Of a stretch of 64,000 bases of DNA, positions 9,727-19,190 are shown piece after piece. Both the position numbers and the translations under genes were made by a program. Numbering within the stretch: the stretch's first letter is position 1; every line of letters begins with the position of its first letter. The stretch is from Vibrio maritimus (GTDB lineage: Bacteria; Pseudomonadota; Gammaproteobacteria; Enterobacterales; Vibrionaceae): positions 124,001 through 188,000 of the forward strand of contig BBMT01000003.1 of assembly GCA_000755425.1 (NCBI GenBank), given 5' to 3'. Under the pieces are notes generated by a model. That model had not been told where the DNA came from. It searched no databases and worked only from the letters and a program-made list of their open reading frames with translations.

Positions 9727-10701
9727 ATGATGCAAAGTAACGAAGTCATCCTATCGGTAAAAAACCTGGTTAAAGATTTCCCTCTAGGCCAATCGGTTAA
9801 ATCAAACCTAATGCGAGCGGTCAACGATGTGTCGTTTGAACTTCGTAAAGGTGAAGCGCTGGCGATTGTAGGTGAATCGGGCTCTGGTAAAAGTACTGGT
9901 GCGCGTATCTTGACCCAAATCTATGACAAGACCGCTGGTGATATCCACTTCAAAGGCGTGCCACTGAATGAGTACATTGAGAATAACGGCCAGTTGGAAT
10001 ACGCACGTCAGGTGCAGATGATTTTCCAAGACCCGTTTGGTTCACTAAACCCAGTGCATACGATTTATCATCACATTGCGCGTCCGTTGATGATTCACAA
10101 CCGTGCGGATAAGAAAGCCATCCCACAATTAGTGTACGACTTGCTTGAGCTGGTGGGTCTAACTCCAGTAAAAGAAACCGCAGAGAAGTTCCCTCACGAG
10201 CTAAGCGGCGGTCAAAGACAGCGTGTTGCGATTGCACGTGCCATTGCCGTTGATCCAGAAGTGATCTTGGCGGATGAGCCGATTTCAATGCTCGATGTGT
10301 CAGTACGTCTTGGTATCTTGAACCTGATGGCGGATCTAAAAGATAAGCATGGTATTTCGTTCATGTATATCACTCACGATATTGCGACAGCACGTTACTT
10401 TGCTGAGAAAACAGCGGTGATGTATGTCGGCCATATGGTGGAGTGGGGCGAAAGCGACAGCGTGACTCAGAACCCTCAGCACCCATATTCGAAACTGCTA
10501 CTGTCAGCGGTACCAGAAGTGGGCAATGCGGGTCGTCGTGATTTAGCCGTGAAGAAAGGTGAAATCCCGCTTTGGAAACCATCAAGCGTAGGTTGTCCAT
10601 TTGCGACACGATGCCCGAACGCAACTGAGATTTGCACCAAAGAGATGCCTGAGACGACACAGATCTCTGAGCAACACTTTGTTCGTTGCCACAACATGTA
10701 A
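9727..10701 (+). CDS. ABC transporter ATP-binding protein, DppF/OppF type
   Basis: This 324-residue ATPase has Walker A GESGSGKST, the Q-loop in MIFQDPFGSLNP, signature LSGGQRQR, Walker B VILADEP and H-loop THD. The C-terminal extension again has a cysteine motif, CPFATRCPNATEIC. Two adjacent ATG codons (9727 and 9730) follow AAGGA; either may be used. It is the last gene of the transporter operon. The next gene, the phosphorylase, has its own palindrome 34 bp downstream of this stop and so may have an additional promoter. Confidence 0.92.
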   Translation: MMQSNEVILSVKNLVKDFPLGQSVKSNLMRAVNDVSFELRKGEALAIVGESGSGKSTGARILTQIYDKTAGDIHFKGVPLNEYIENNGQLEYARQVQMIFQDPFGSLNPVHTIYHHIARPLMIHNRADKKAIPQLVYDLLELVGLTPVKETAEKFPHELSGGQRQRVAIARAIAVDPEVILADEPISMLDVSVRLGILNLMADLKDKHGISFMYITHDIATARYFAEKTAVMYVGHMVEWGESDSVTQNPQHPYSKLLLSAVPEVGNAGRRDLAVKKGEIPLWKPSSVGCPFATRCPNATEICTKEMPETTQISEQHFVRCHNM

Positions 10702-10733
10702 TTTAAAGAATCCCAAAAATTTTGCGCTTTGAA

Positions 10734-10745
10734 GAAAGCGCTTAC
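10734..10745. promoter_or_regulatory. LacI-family operator palindrome before the phosphorylase gene
   Basis: GAAAGCGCTTAC matches the regulon consensus and lies 21 bp before the phosphorylase ATG. Its left part also pairs with GCGCTTT at 10724-10730, so the RNA could form a small hairpin here. It implies an internal, separately controlled promoter or a roadblock site. Confidence 0.7.
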
Positions 10746-10765
10746 AAAAATCAGAAGTGACCAAT

Positions 10766-13700
10766 ATGACGGAACAATTACAAGCTAATCAAGCGTTTGA
10801 AGTACACGGAAAATTTATCACTATCAACGACGAACGTTTTTATCAGATTTCTAACGTCGATCAGATGGCACCGTTTTTTATCAGTGTCGTCTCTGCCAGC
10901 AACCATTGGCTATTTATCTCTTCAACGGGAAGCCTATCTGCAGGTCGCATTCGTCCTGAGAACGCGTTATTCCCATATCGTTCAGTCGATCATATTCATG
11001 AGAATGCTGACAACACAGGCTCAAAAGCGGTACTGCGCGTTAAAAAAGGCGAGGGCAAACCTGCTCTTTGGGAACCTTTTAATCCGCACCACGACGGTTT
11101 GTATGAGGTGCAGCGTAATCTGTATAAAAACGCGGTCGGCGATAAAATCATCTTTGAAGAGCTAAACCACACATTGGGTCTGGGCTATCAATACAGCTGG
11201 TCTACGTCAGACAAGTTTGGTTTCGTTCGTGAAACTCATGTGACTAACTTAGGTGAGAGCGCGGTTGAGTTTGACATCATCGACGGTATTCAGAACTTGC
11301 TACCTTCCGGTGCACCACTACAAGCTTTGCAAACGCGCAGCGCACTAGTCGACGCGTACAAATGGAACGAGCGCATTGAAGATCTGCCAATGGCAACGTA
11401 CAGCATGTACGCCAAGCTTAGCGACCGTGCTGAGCCAGCAGAATCACTACGTGCAACAACGGTATTCGGTATCGCGCCGAATGCTCAGCAAGTGACGTTG
11501 AGCGCCAAAGATGTGGCGAATTTCCGTAAAGGATTACCACTGAACGCGGAATCCCTCACCCGTGGTGAGCGTGGAGCCTTCCTTATCACTCAGTCGCTAA
11601 CGCTTTCTGCTGGAGACAGTGAATCTTGGACTATCATCGCGGATATCGATAAGTCACACGCTGACGTTGCTGTGTTGAAAAACCAGTTTGTCTTAGACGA
11701 TGAAATCGCTGCGACTGTCGCAAAAGATGTGAAAGCAAACCGTGACGAGCTCAAGTTATTGATGGCCGGTGCGGATGCATGGCAGTTGACGTCGTCGGAA
11801 GAAACCGCGGTTCACCACTATGCTAACGTGTTATTTAATAACATGCGTGGCGGCGTGTTTGTTGATGGTTACAAGCTTGATAGCAGCGATGTGTTGGCAA
11901 CCTTTACTCGCATCAACAAGAAGGTTGTTGAGAAGCATTCAGCACTGCTGCGTACGTTGCCAGAGAACCTGTCTCACCCACAATTGGTGTCTATGGCGAA
12001 AGATACCGGCGATCAGCAATTATTGCGTATGGCTTACGAGTATTTGCCACTTACGTTCGGTCGTCGCCATGGTGATCCAAGCCGCCCTTGGAACCATTTC
12101 GAAATCAAAGTACGCGATGAAGAAGGTCAGCGTTTGCTTGCGTACCAAGGTAACTGGCGCGATATTTTCCAAAACTGGGAAGCGATGGCACTCAGCTATC
12201 CAAACTTCATTGTTCGTTTGTGGCGAAGTTTGTTAATGCATCGACCATTGATGGCTACAACCCTTACCGAATTACTAAAGAGGGTGTCGATTGGGAGTTG
12301 TTAGACCTAGATGATCCATGGAGCAACATTGGCTACTGGGGTGACCACCAGATCATCTACTTGCTCAAGTTCCTTGAATTGGCTGATAAATACCAAGGCA
12401 ATGACCTTATCGAATGGCTAAGTGAAGAGACATACAGCTACGCTAATGTTCCTTATGAAATCTCTGGCGTCGAGCAGCTGTTTGCTAACCCGAAAGACAC
12501 CGTCACGTTCAACGAGCAAAAGCAAGCGACGACAGAAGAAATGACTGAAACCATGGGCAGTGATGGTCGCTTAGTGATGAGTGACAAGGGTGAGGTTTAC
12601 CAAGTTAACCTGCTAGAGAAACTATTGGTGCCGCTACTTTCTAAGCTGAGTAACTTTGTGATCGACGGTGGTATTTGGCTCAATACACAACGTCCAGAAT
12701 GGAATGATGCGAACAACGCGATTGTTGGTAACGGTTTGTCTATGGTGACGCTGTACTACATGCGCCGCTACGTAACCTTCATGCAAAAGCTAATTTGCCG
12801 TGCGTCAATTAACGTTGCGTTATCAAGCGAAGTCGCAACCTGGCTGGCGAAAACTAGTGAGGTGCTATCAGAAGCGGCAGCGTCACTGCGCGTTGAGAAG
12901 ATCACGCCTCAGTCACGTAAAGCGTTACTGACTAAGCTTGCAAAAGTGGCAGAAGAGTACCGTGTGGGCGTGTACGCCAACGGTTTCTCAGGTAAGTCGA
13001 CGGTTGAGATGACGGAAGTGGAAGAGCTACTTCGCGTATCCAAGACGCTACTTGACCATACGATCCACAGTAACAAGCGTGAAGACGGCTTGTATAACGC
13101 TTACAACATTCTTGATTTACAAGGTGATGGTGCCAATGTTGAGTACTTGTACCCGATGCTTGAAGGCCAAGTTGCAATTCTAAGTGCGGGTATTTTAGAT
13201 GCGACACAAGCGGTTGATTTGCTCACCAAGCTATTCGATAGCGAGATGTTCCGCGAAGATCAACTGAGCTTTATGCTCTATCCAGATCGTGACTTAGCGG
13301 CTTTCTTGAAGAAGAACCACATTACTAAGAACCACGTGGACAATAGCGCGCTGCTTCAAGCGATGCTAGAGAACGATGACAAGCGTATTGTGAATCTAGA
13401 TATTGAAAACCGAGTTCACTTCAATGCTGATTTCGAAAATGCAGGTGTACTGGAAGCACGTATCGCACAAGTTGCGGCAGACTATCCACGTTTTGGTCGT
13501 CAGGACTGGGAGAAAGTCGCTGATATCTACGAACAGACCTTCAATCACAAAGCGTTTACCGGGCGTTCTGGTACCATGTTTGGCTACGAGGGCTTGGGCT
13601 GTATTTACTGGCACATGGTTTCAAAGCTATTGCTAGCGGTTCAAGAGAACTATCAGCAAGCATGGGTAGAGCTCGGTAATACAGAGAAAACTAAGCAATT

Positions 13701-14220
13701 GGCGGAGTTCTACTACCGAGTCCGTGAAGGCATTGGTTTCAATAAAACACCTCAAGTCTATGGCGCATTCCCAACTGATCCATACTCACACACACCAAAA
13801 CAAGCCGGTGCACAGCAACCAGGTATGACAGGTCAGGTGAAAGAAGAAGTGATCACACGCTTCGGTGAGCTAGGTATTGCAATCACTGATGGTGAGATTC
13901 AGATTACTCCAAACCTACTTGATAAGTCTGAGTTCTTAACTGAGCCAGTTGCGTTTGACTACTTCGACCTTAATGGTCAGGAGCATCAAATTGAAGTAGA
14001 AGTAGGTAGTCTTGCATTCACATTGTGTCAGGTACCATTTGTTTACACATTGAGTGAAGAGCAAAACGAAGTTTCTCTTACCGTAGAGTTAGTAAACGGT
14101 CCTAAGATTGAAAAAGTGTCGAATATGATTCCTGAGAGTTTGAGCAAACACATTTTCGATCGTAGTGGTCAGGTGAAAGCGGTATACGTGACGATTCCAG
14201 CGGAAAAACTGGTTATCTAG
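10766..14220 (+). CDS. Large GH94-clan glycoside phosphorylase, candidate beta-1,3-glucan phosphorylase (one frame break)
   Basis: Restoring one base near 12213 gives a protein of about 1,151 residues with no signal peptide. It looks like the GH94 clan of inverting phosphorylases, but is much longer than the roughly 800-aa cellobiose phosphorylases. The length and the block GNWRDIFQNWEA (Asp about residue 466) followed by FVNASTIDGYNPYRI resemble the GH149/GH161 beta-1,3-oligoglucan phosphorylases of about 1,100 residues. The Asp is the candidate general acid. The reaction would be oligosaccharide plus phosphate giving alpha-glucose-1-phosphate and a shortened oligomer, saving ATP. It follows the transporter operon and a regulon palindrome. 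Family assignment is from memory of motifs; GH94 proper remains possible. The start is the ATG at 10766; a GTG at 10757 is the alternative. Confidence 0.75.
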
Positions 14221-14236
14221 AGAACAAAGCGTAAAT

Positions 14237-14276
14237 AAAAAGGCAGGACAATGAATTGTCCTGCCTTTTTTATGAA
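14237..14276 (+). terminator. Intrinsic terminator after the phosphorylase gene
   Basis: A perfect 15-bp stem (14237-14251 with 14256-14270) has a TGAA loop and ends in a T-run. A-rich sequence on the other side allows it to serve the convergent lacI-type gene too. Confidence 0.9.
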
Positions 14277-14339
14277 TGAATGGGAGAAAAACGTGTAAAG
14301 ACTTGAACTAGCGGTTCTATTTATTAATTACCAAGTGTA

Positions 14340-15347
14340 TTAACTGCTCAATGTCTTAACTGAACCGCGGCTGATAATACTTGGTTCAATGGGTTCGATA
14401 GGCTGAGATGCCGTACTCTTACCTTTAACAATGGCCATTACCTTTTTAGCAGCGGCGGTGGCCATTTTTTGAATAGGAAAATCAACGGTGGTGAGACCTG
14501 GTGTCATATGTTGACCAAAAGGTACGTTATCGAAACCAATAATTGAAATGTCTTCACCAACTTTGATGCCGCGCTCTAAGCAAAGTGTGTAGGCCGTCAT
14601 TGCGATGTTATCGTTCATACAGAAAATGGCGGTGAGTGGAATATCTCGATCCAAAAGACGGCGAATCGCATCGTGATTGCATTGATTATCGAATCGACCT
14701 TCAACAACAGCATTCGGATTATAAGCAACACCATAGTGACTTAGCGCATTGCGATAGCCTTGAAGACGATCGCGACTGTCCACTTTACTTAACTGACCGC
14801 TGATACAACCGATTTGAGTGTGACCTTTTTTAATTAGATACTCAGTGGCGAGAAAGCCGCCTTTTTCGTTGTCTAACCAAATACAGCGATCGGCCATTTC
14901 TGGAATGTAGCGGTTTATTAGTACTGTTGCTTCATTTTGACGGGAGATCTCAAGTAGCTCACTATCGGAAAGGGTATCAACAGTCAGCACCAATCCATCG
15001 ACTTTCTTTGAACGCAGAAAGCGAATTGACTCGTGTTCTTCGTCATACTCTTCATGACCGCTAGTGATGATCAGATGGTAATTTTCTGAACGAACCACTT
15101 TCTCAACTTCATGCATCATTGGACCATAGAAAGGGCCATCTAAGGTACCAACAAGCATGCCAATGCTGCATGAGCGATTAGATGCAAGCGCTTGCGCGAA
15201 GGTATTCGGTTGATAGCCCAGTTCTTCCATTGCAGCGAACACTTTTTGTTTGTTGGCTTCTTTTACAGAAGAGTGGCCATTGAGTGTCCTCGACACTGTC
15301 GCTTGGGATACCTGGGCAAGTTCCGCGACTTCTTTTATTGTAATCAA
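14340..15347 (-). CDS. LacI-family transcriptional regulator of the beta-glucan locus
   Basis: This 335-residue protein has the LacI helix-turn-helix (TIKEVAELAQVSQATVSRTL at residues 3-22), the hinge helix with ALAS near residue 54, and a periplasmic-binding-protein-like sensor domain from about residue 62 (SIGMLVGTLDGPFYG). Length is standard. It lies between the phosphorylase and the porin and is divergent from the porin. CG-centred palindromes of LacI type surround its neighbours, so it probably represses or activates these genes in response to an oligosaccharide or glucose phosphate. Effector and sign of regulation are not visible. An AAGCGCTT core also occurs within its own coding sequence at 15184-15195. 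Confidence 0.92.
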   Translation of the reverse strand: MITIKEVAELAQVSQATVSRTLNGHSSVKEANKQKVFAAMEELGYQPNTFAQALASNRSCSIGMLVGTLDGPFYGPMMHEVEKVVRSENYHLIITSGHEEYDEEHESIRFLRSKKVDGLVLTVDTLSDSELLEISRQNEATVLINRYIPEMADRCIWLDNEKGGFLATEYLIKKGHTQIGCISGQLSKVDSRDRLQGYRNALSHYGVAYNPNAVVEGRFDNQCNHDAIRRLLDRDIPLTAIFCMNDNIAMTAYTLCLERGIKVGEDISIIGFDNVPFGQHMTPGLTTVDFPIQKMATAAAKKVMAIVKGKSTASQPIEPIEPSIISRGSVKTLSS

Positions 15348-15410
15348 TTTTCGATCCTATCATTCAATCTTATTGAAATTATTGGAAATTTATTCAATAA
15401 CACCTTTTAA

Positions 15411-15629
15411 CTATACTACAAATAGACAGGTCATTGGTAATCCGAGCGTGGAACGCATAATCCACGACGGCATTCTGTGATCTGGCCTGCGATTTGTAGG
15501 CTTGAAAGCATCATATCGAATTACTTTCTCACGTTTAGTGATAGACGCCACATTAGTAAAAGTAAGCGCTTTCTTTCTGGTGATAGACTTCATGTTTTGT
15601 TCATTCGTTGAATTAGAGGCTGTGTACAT
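15411..15629 (-). CDS. Small basic protein or leader ORF upstream of the LacI gene
   Basis: A 72-codon frame on the lacI strand begins with ATG at 15629, behind a full AGGAGG ribosome site at 8-base spacing, stronger than most genes here. The product is Lys/Arg/Thr-rich at the start (KSITRKKALTFTN) with no signal peptide or domain I recognise. It ends 63 bp before the LacI start and could be co-transcribed with it. A perfect regulon palindrome (15562-15573) lies inside it. It might be a short regulatory leader peptide or a small conserved protein. Nothing here establishes function; the initiation signal is the main support. Confidence 0.5.
   Translation of the reverse strand: MYTASNSTNEQNMKSITRKKALTFTNVASITKREKVIRYDAFKPTNRRPDHRMPSWIMRSTLGLPMTCLFVV
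15562..15573. promoter_or_regulatory. LacI-family operator palindrome inside the small upstream ORF
   Basis: GTAAGCGCTTTC matches the regulon consensus. It lies within the 72-codon frame between lacI and the porin, 156 bp from the next copy. Confidence 0.6.
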
Positions 15630-15717
15630 AGTGTTTACCTCCTATTAATATGGTTATCAAGCAATGAGGAACAAGCGCTTTATTCGTCACTGTTCCTCAT
15701 TAAATTTCACAAAAATT

Positions 15718-15729
15718 GAAAGCGCTTTC
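15718..15729. promoter_or_regulatory. LacI-family operator palindrome (porin/lacI intergenic, copy 1)
   Basis: GAAAGCGCTTTC is a perfect palindrome in the divergent region between the LacI gene and the porin. Confidence 0.75.
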
Positions 15730-15847
15730 TAAATGGTGAAAGTGGCAGACAAAATTGTGGTACATGAAAGTGTCCGCATATCAACTGATAGTGTGAGCAT
15801 TGTCTTAGATAGAGCTGTTCACACGTCAATATTGTTAGCACAATAAA

Positions 15848-15859
15848 GTAAGCGCTTAC
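15848..15859. promoter_or_regulatory. LacI-family operator palindrome (porin/lacI intergenic, copy 2)
   Basis: GTAAGCGCTTAC is a perfect palindrome 130 bp from the previous copy. Two spaced sites could allow DNA looping, as in other LacI systems (inference). Confidence 0.75.
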
Positions 15860-16135
15860 ATGAAAGTGGCGCGACGCGAAACGATTGTTTCGGCTAAATG
15901 CCGAGGGAATCTTATGGCCAAAATTTTGATTAGCAATAGAAAGAACAACGAAGAATTATTATCTCCCTTTATTTAAGGGAGAGGTGAAAACTAGAAATAG
16001 TGTGGACTCAGGTGGGGGTCTGATTTCATTCTATTTCTAAATATTAGTGTCGATTAAATAAAGCAGTGGTTATCAATTTATTTTCTTGTCACTGAAAAAA
16101 ACGGAAAACAATTTATAATAAATCAGGAGCTGATA

Positions 16136-17418
16136 ATGAAATTATCACAAATCTCGCTTGCTTGCCTAATGGCTGGTCTAAGTGCTGCTAGTTCAAACGT
16201 GATCGCCGCTGAAAATACACAAGGTTTCGAATTCCATGGTTATTTCCGTGCAGGTGCATTGTATAGTAAGAACGATGATTTTAAACGTTCTAAATTCCCT
16301 GCAACAAAAGAGAAGTTAGGCCGTTTGGGTATTGAATCAGACAACCACTTTGAGCTTGCACTACAAAAGAATTTTGATACTGCAGATGGCCAGGCCATTC
16401 GAATCAAAACTCGTGCTGGTGCGGATAATGCTCAGTCTAAAGGCAAAAACCAGCTAGGCACTAACGCGGATGCAGCGAATGGTAGCATTGGTTTGATTGA
16501 GACATTTGTTGAGTTTGATGGAGTGACTGAAACGGGAACCATGTGGGGCGGTAAACGCTTTTATGGTAAAGACAACTACATCTTTATGACGGACTTTTTC
16601 TATACCGATATGTCTGGTACTGGTGTCGGTGTAGAAGGTATTGAACTTGGTGGTAATAAGTGGGACTTCGCATATATCGCAAGTGATAACGCAGAAGGTG
16701 ACTTCTTTGCTACAGATACGAATAACCCAATGCACTCGGTACATGTTGGCGTGAATTTTGGTTCTTTTGAAGTTCATGCTATGGGTAAATACCTCCCAGA
16801 TAACTTTGTAGATGACGTAGAATATGCTGATTCAGGTATGGAAATTACCGGTATTTACCATTCTGATTCGGTATATGGTCTATCTGAAAAAGGTTTTACT
16901 AAGTATATTGCTCAAGCGGGTAAGGGGTTAGGCTCTGGCCAGTTGTTAGGGGGCACAATTACAACATATAACGCATGGAAACCAGGCTACGGTGGCGCAG
17001 CTGGTCCTGATAATATGAAGAAAATCGACTCTGGTGACGTATCAAGCGTGCGTTAATTTGGGGTGGTTACTTCTTTGACAACGGCGTGAGCATTTTCCAC
17101 TCTATTCAAGGTCAATATAATGATCTAGAAAAACGTGGTAAAGATTCTTGGGCATCGGCGATGGTACGTCCAACCTTCCCAATTTCTAAAAACTGGTCAA
17201 TTGCAACTGAAGCGGGCTATCAATACGGTGACTGGTCTGACGAAAATGATGTTGGCGGCAGTGCGTACGACTATAAACTGACCATTGCACCAACTGTCAC
17301 AGTACCTACAGGCTTCGGTCCGGCTCCAGAAATCCGCTTCCTAGCGACATACCTGGATGGTTCAAACCGCGATAAGGCAGACCTACTCGTAGGTATCCAA
17401 GCGGATATGTGGTGGTAA
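16136..17418 (+). CDS. LamB/maltoporin-family carbohydrate porin (one frame break)
   Basis: Restoring a base near 17050 gives about 427 residues, the usual size of LamB-type porins. It starts with a signal peptide (KLSQISLACLMAGLSAA, cut near VIAA). The N-terminal strand FEFHGYFRAGALYS, MWGGKRFYGKDN and the late GNKWDFAYIASDN are characteristic of the 18-strand sugar porins. Across the break the other frame continues with ALIWGGYFFDNGVSIFHS. The C-terminus ends in aromatic Trp residues, as expected for outer-membrane insertion. It should let gluco-oligosaccharides cross the outer membrane and is divergent from the LacI gene. Beta-glucan rather than maltodextrin use is inferred only from the neighbours. 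Confidence 0.9.
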
Positions 17419-17568
17419 TGCAATAAACGACTGCCTATAGAGGGGACGGATATGTATATCACGGGGAGAGAGCATATCCGTATTTTTCACAATACTAGTG
17501 ATTTATATTGTGTTTATGCTAAAGATAAAGGGTTCTGATTCTCGCTTTATCAAAGCTAATTTCATCTT

Positions 17569-17596
17569 GCCACTCTAATACAGAGTGGCTTTTTTT
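17569..17596 (+). terminator. Intrinsic terminator after the porin gene
   Basis: GCCACTCT pairs with AGAGTGGC around a five-base loop and is followed by seven T residues. Confidence 0.9.
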
Positions 17597-17697
17597 GTTT
17601 AATCTCTAACTTTCCGACAATATATCGTGAAAGCGGTTACTTTTTGGTTAAAATAGTTTATCCCATGACGTAGCCGTAAGCAGTAAGGAGTGTTGCC

Positions 17698-18585
17698 ATG
17701 TTACGACAAACCATTCTCGCGATTGCACTCGCGACCACCTTTGGTTGTGCGAAACAAGATCAAATCGTACCAAGTGGTGATGATGTGCTTGGGTATGAAC
17801 AGCTTGCCTCAGCTCAAGGGTGCTGCCAATCACTGGCAAACCTCAACTATCAAAATGTCACAGAACCTGGCTCTCTGGATGTTTTGCTTACCCCTAAGTC
17901 TGCAAAAGTCGCTTTGAAAACGGGGCGTAGTTTTGCTCAAGGCATAAAACTGCCCAAAGCGTTAGGGAACGTCGACCTCACAGTGTACTCAGTGATCGAC
18001 AAACAAGTTTTGGTACCCACTGTTCTCATCTTGGATAGTGACTATCAAGTTGTTGATGTGATTGACGACAAAGTCATTCAGCATCGCGAAAGTTCACTAT
18101 TGTATAAATCAGGTTTTATTGGCGAGTATTCGGTTCCAAATCGCTATCCAGATGGCCGAGTTCCGAGTTATCTCGTTGTCGTCACGACAGAAAAGGCTAT
18201 GGCGACGAGTTCAGAGCCTATGCCACCAAGTGAGTTTGCACTGCAATCTGGGCAGGTTTCTGCCAGTGATCCATTTTATTCCACCAACGAGATACGCCAC
18301 GCTGCAATTGGGCTTGTTACACTCGAGCTAGATTATCAGCCGACAGGAGCACGCCTTGAGACTGAAGCACAGCAACAAGAGCGACAACAAGTTGCGGAAA
18401 AGTATGTTGAGGTAGACTCTGCGGATGTACTTACTGCAGAGAAAGAACAAGCATTTAACGCAGCTATCGCGCGTGCTGTTGAGAAAGGGCAGTTTGAGAA
18501 GGCATTAAGGCTATCAAAAGAGGCTGAAGCACTCGGCTCAGGAAGTGCGGAGCAGGCCTTTGTTGAAGCAATGAAGAAATACTAG
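17698..18585 (+). CDS. MalM-like periplasmic lipoprotein
   Basis: This 295-residue protein has a short signal peptide ending in a lipobox-like FGC at residue 17, so it is probably lipidated. The body resembles the MalM family of maltose-operon periplasmic proteins: an early CCQSLANLNY segment, a beta-rich middle and an alpha-helical Gln/Glu-rich C-terminal tail (from about residue 215). In enterics malM follows lamB, and here too it follows a LamB-type porin, so the pair is retained in a beta-glucan context. MalM function is poorly known; it may assist the porin. A terminator separates it from the porin, so it probably has its own promoter. Confidence 0.8.
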   Translation: MLRQTILAIALATTFGCAKQDQIVPSGDDVLGYEQLASAQGCCQSLANLNYQNVTEPGSLDVLLTPKSAKVALKTGRSFAQGIKLPKALGNVDLTVYSVIDKQVLVPTVLILDSDYQVVDVIDDKVIQHRESSLLYKSGFIGEYSVPNRYPDGRVPSYLVVVTTEKAMATSSEPMPPSEFALQSGQVSASDPFYSTNEIRHAAIGLVTLELDYQPTGARLETEAQQQERQQVAEKYVEVDSADVLTAEKEQAFNAAIARAVEKGQFEKALRLSKEAEALGSGSAEQAFVEAMKKY

Positions 18586-18592
18586 AAATGAG

Positions 18593-18627
18593 TGACAGAG
18601 TAGTACTAATGCTACTCTGTCATTCGC
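18593..18627. terminator. Terminator hairpin between convergent genes
   Basis: TGACAGAGTAG pairs with CTACTCTGTCA around an 8-base loop. The following T-run is weak, but the position between the MalM-like gene and the convergent small peptide gene fits a shared terminator. Confidence 0.6.
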
Positions 18628-18638
18628 TTACTTGCTGG

Positions 18639-18818
18639 TTAGGTTAGGGCAAGGTGTGTTGCTATATAGGCATACACAATCGTTTCAGTGCCCGCAGCTT
18701 TATAGAGGCAGACATTCGCTCCGCCTTGACCAGTTGCCACTCCGGCCGGTTCTAACTGTACGGCGTTTACTGAAAGTGAAAAACCCAATGTCAGCGCTGC
18801 AATAAGTAGTGCTCTCAT
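18639..18818 (-). CDS. Small secreted peptide (59 aa) with signal sequence
   Basis: A 59-codon frame starts with ATG at 18818 behind AGGA at 7-base spacing. The first 19 residues (MRALLIAALTLGFSLSVNA) form a textbook signal peptide, leaving a mature peptide of about 40 residues with one cysteine (GANVCLYKAAG). It is too short for common gene callers. No family is recognised. It is convergent with the MalM-like gene and has a perfect CRP-type palindrome 40 bp upstream of its start, which suggests catabolite control. It may be a periplasmic or secreted micropeptide. The signal peptide and ribosome site are the support; conservation was not tested. Confidence 0.6.
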   Translation of the reverse strand: MRALLIAALTLGFSLSVNAVQLEPAGVATGQGGANVCLYKAAGTETIVYAYIATHLALT

Positions 18819-19190
18819 AACGCAATCCTGTGGTTAATGATTCAAATACCTACGAGGTGTGACGTAAATCACACTTGTCGTTTTAAGACTAGTGGGTATC
18901 GGTTATTTATCAAGCTTGCGAAAAAGGCGACACCTCTCTGTATCGCTACCTAAATTATGAGTGAGTGTCACGTATCGTCATGTCTTTTCTAGCTAAATTC
19001 TCCCTCTGTCAATTGGAGAGATAAGATTTTGCAGGGTTACTGTGTGACCTTTGTTCAAAATGTGTTCTAGCTATCAAAATTAAGATTTGTGGCGACAAAA
19101 TAGCCACCTTCTTCAGCAAACTCAGAAAGTTGGGTATAAACTCTAGGGCTATAATATTCAACACAGTGCATTAAAGAAATAGTTTACCGT
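18819..19190. other. Intergenic region between the small peptide and diguanylate cyclase genes
   Basis: No further coding frame is evident. Apart from the CRP-like site at 18858-18873 I recognise no defined element. It should hold the promoters of both divergent genes. Confidence 0.5.
18858..18873. promoter_or_regulatory. CRP-type binding site
   Basis: TGTGACGTAAATCACA is an exact match to the CRP consensus half-sites TGTGA-N6-TCACA. It lies 40 bp upstream of the small secreted peptide start and about 320 bp upstream of the diguanylate cyclase gene. Confidence 0.8.

Larger units (their letters stand above)
15630..16135. other. Long leader/intergenic region before the porin gene
   Basis: No protein-coding frame is evident on the plus strand. 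The stretch carries two perfect regulon palindromes, a half-site-like AAGCGCTTT at 15673, and two small inverted repeats near 15906 and 15963-15982. A long 5' leader for the porin mRNA is plausible. The porin ribosome site AGGAG lies just before 16136. Confidence 0.6.

Noticed and set aside
10724..10741. Hairpin GCGCTTT-GAAG-AAAGCGC as a terminator after the ABC operon
   Set aside because: It lacks a T-run; the overlap with the operator palindrome explains most of the symmetry.
12932..13207. Antisense reading frames within the phosphorylase, transporter and yej genes
   Set aside because: They are shadows of strongly coding frames, lack ribosome sites and show no domain-like sequence.
15184..15195. 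GCAAGCGCTTGC palindrome resembling the regulon operators
   Set aside because: It lies inside the LacI coding sequence at the conserved hinge helix (QALAS) and its outer bases differ from the W positions; more likely coding constraint.
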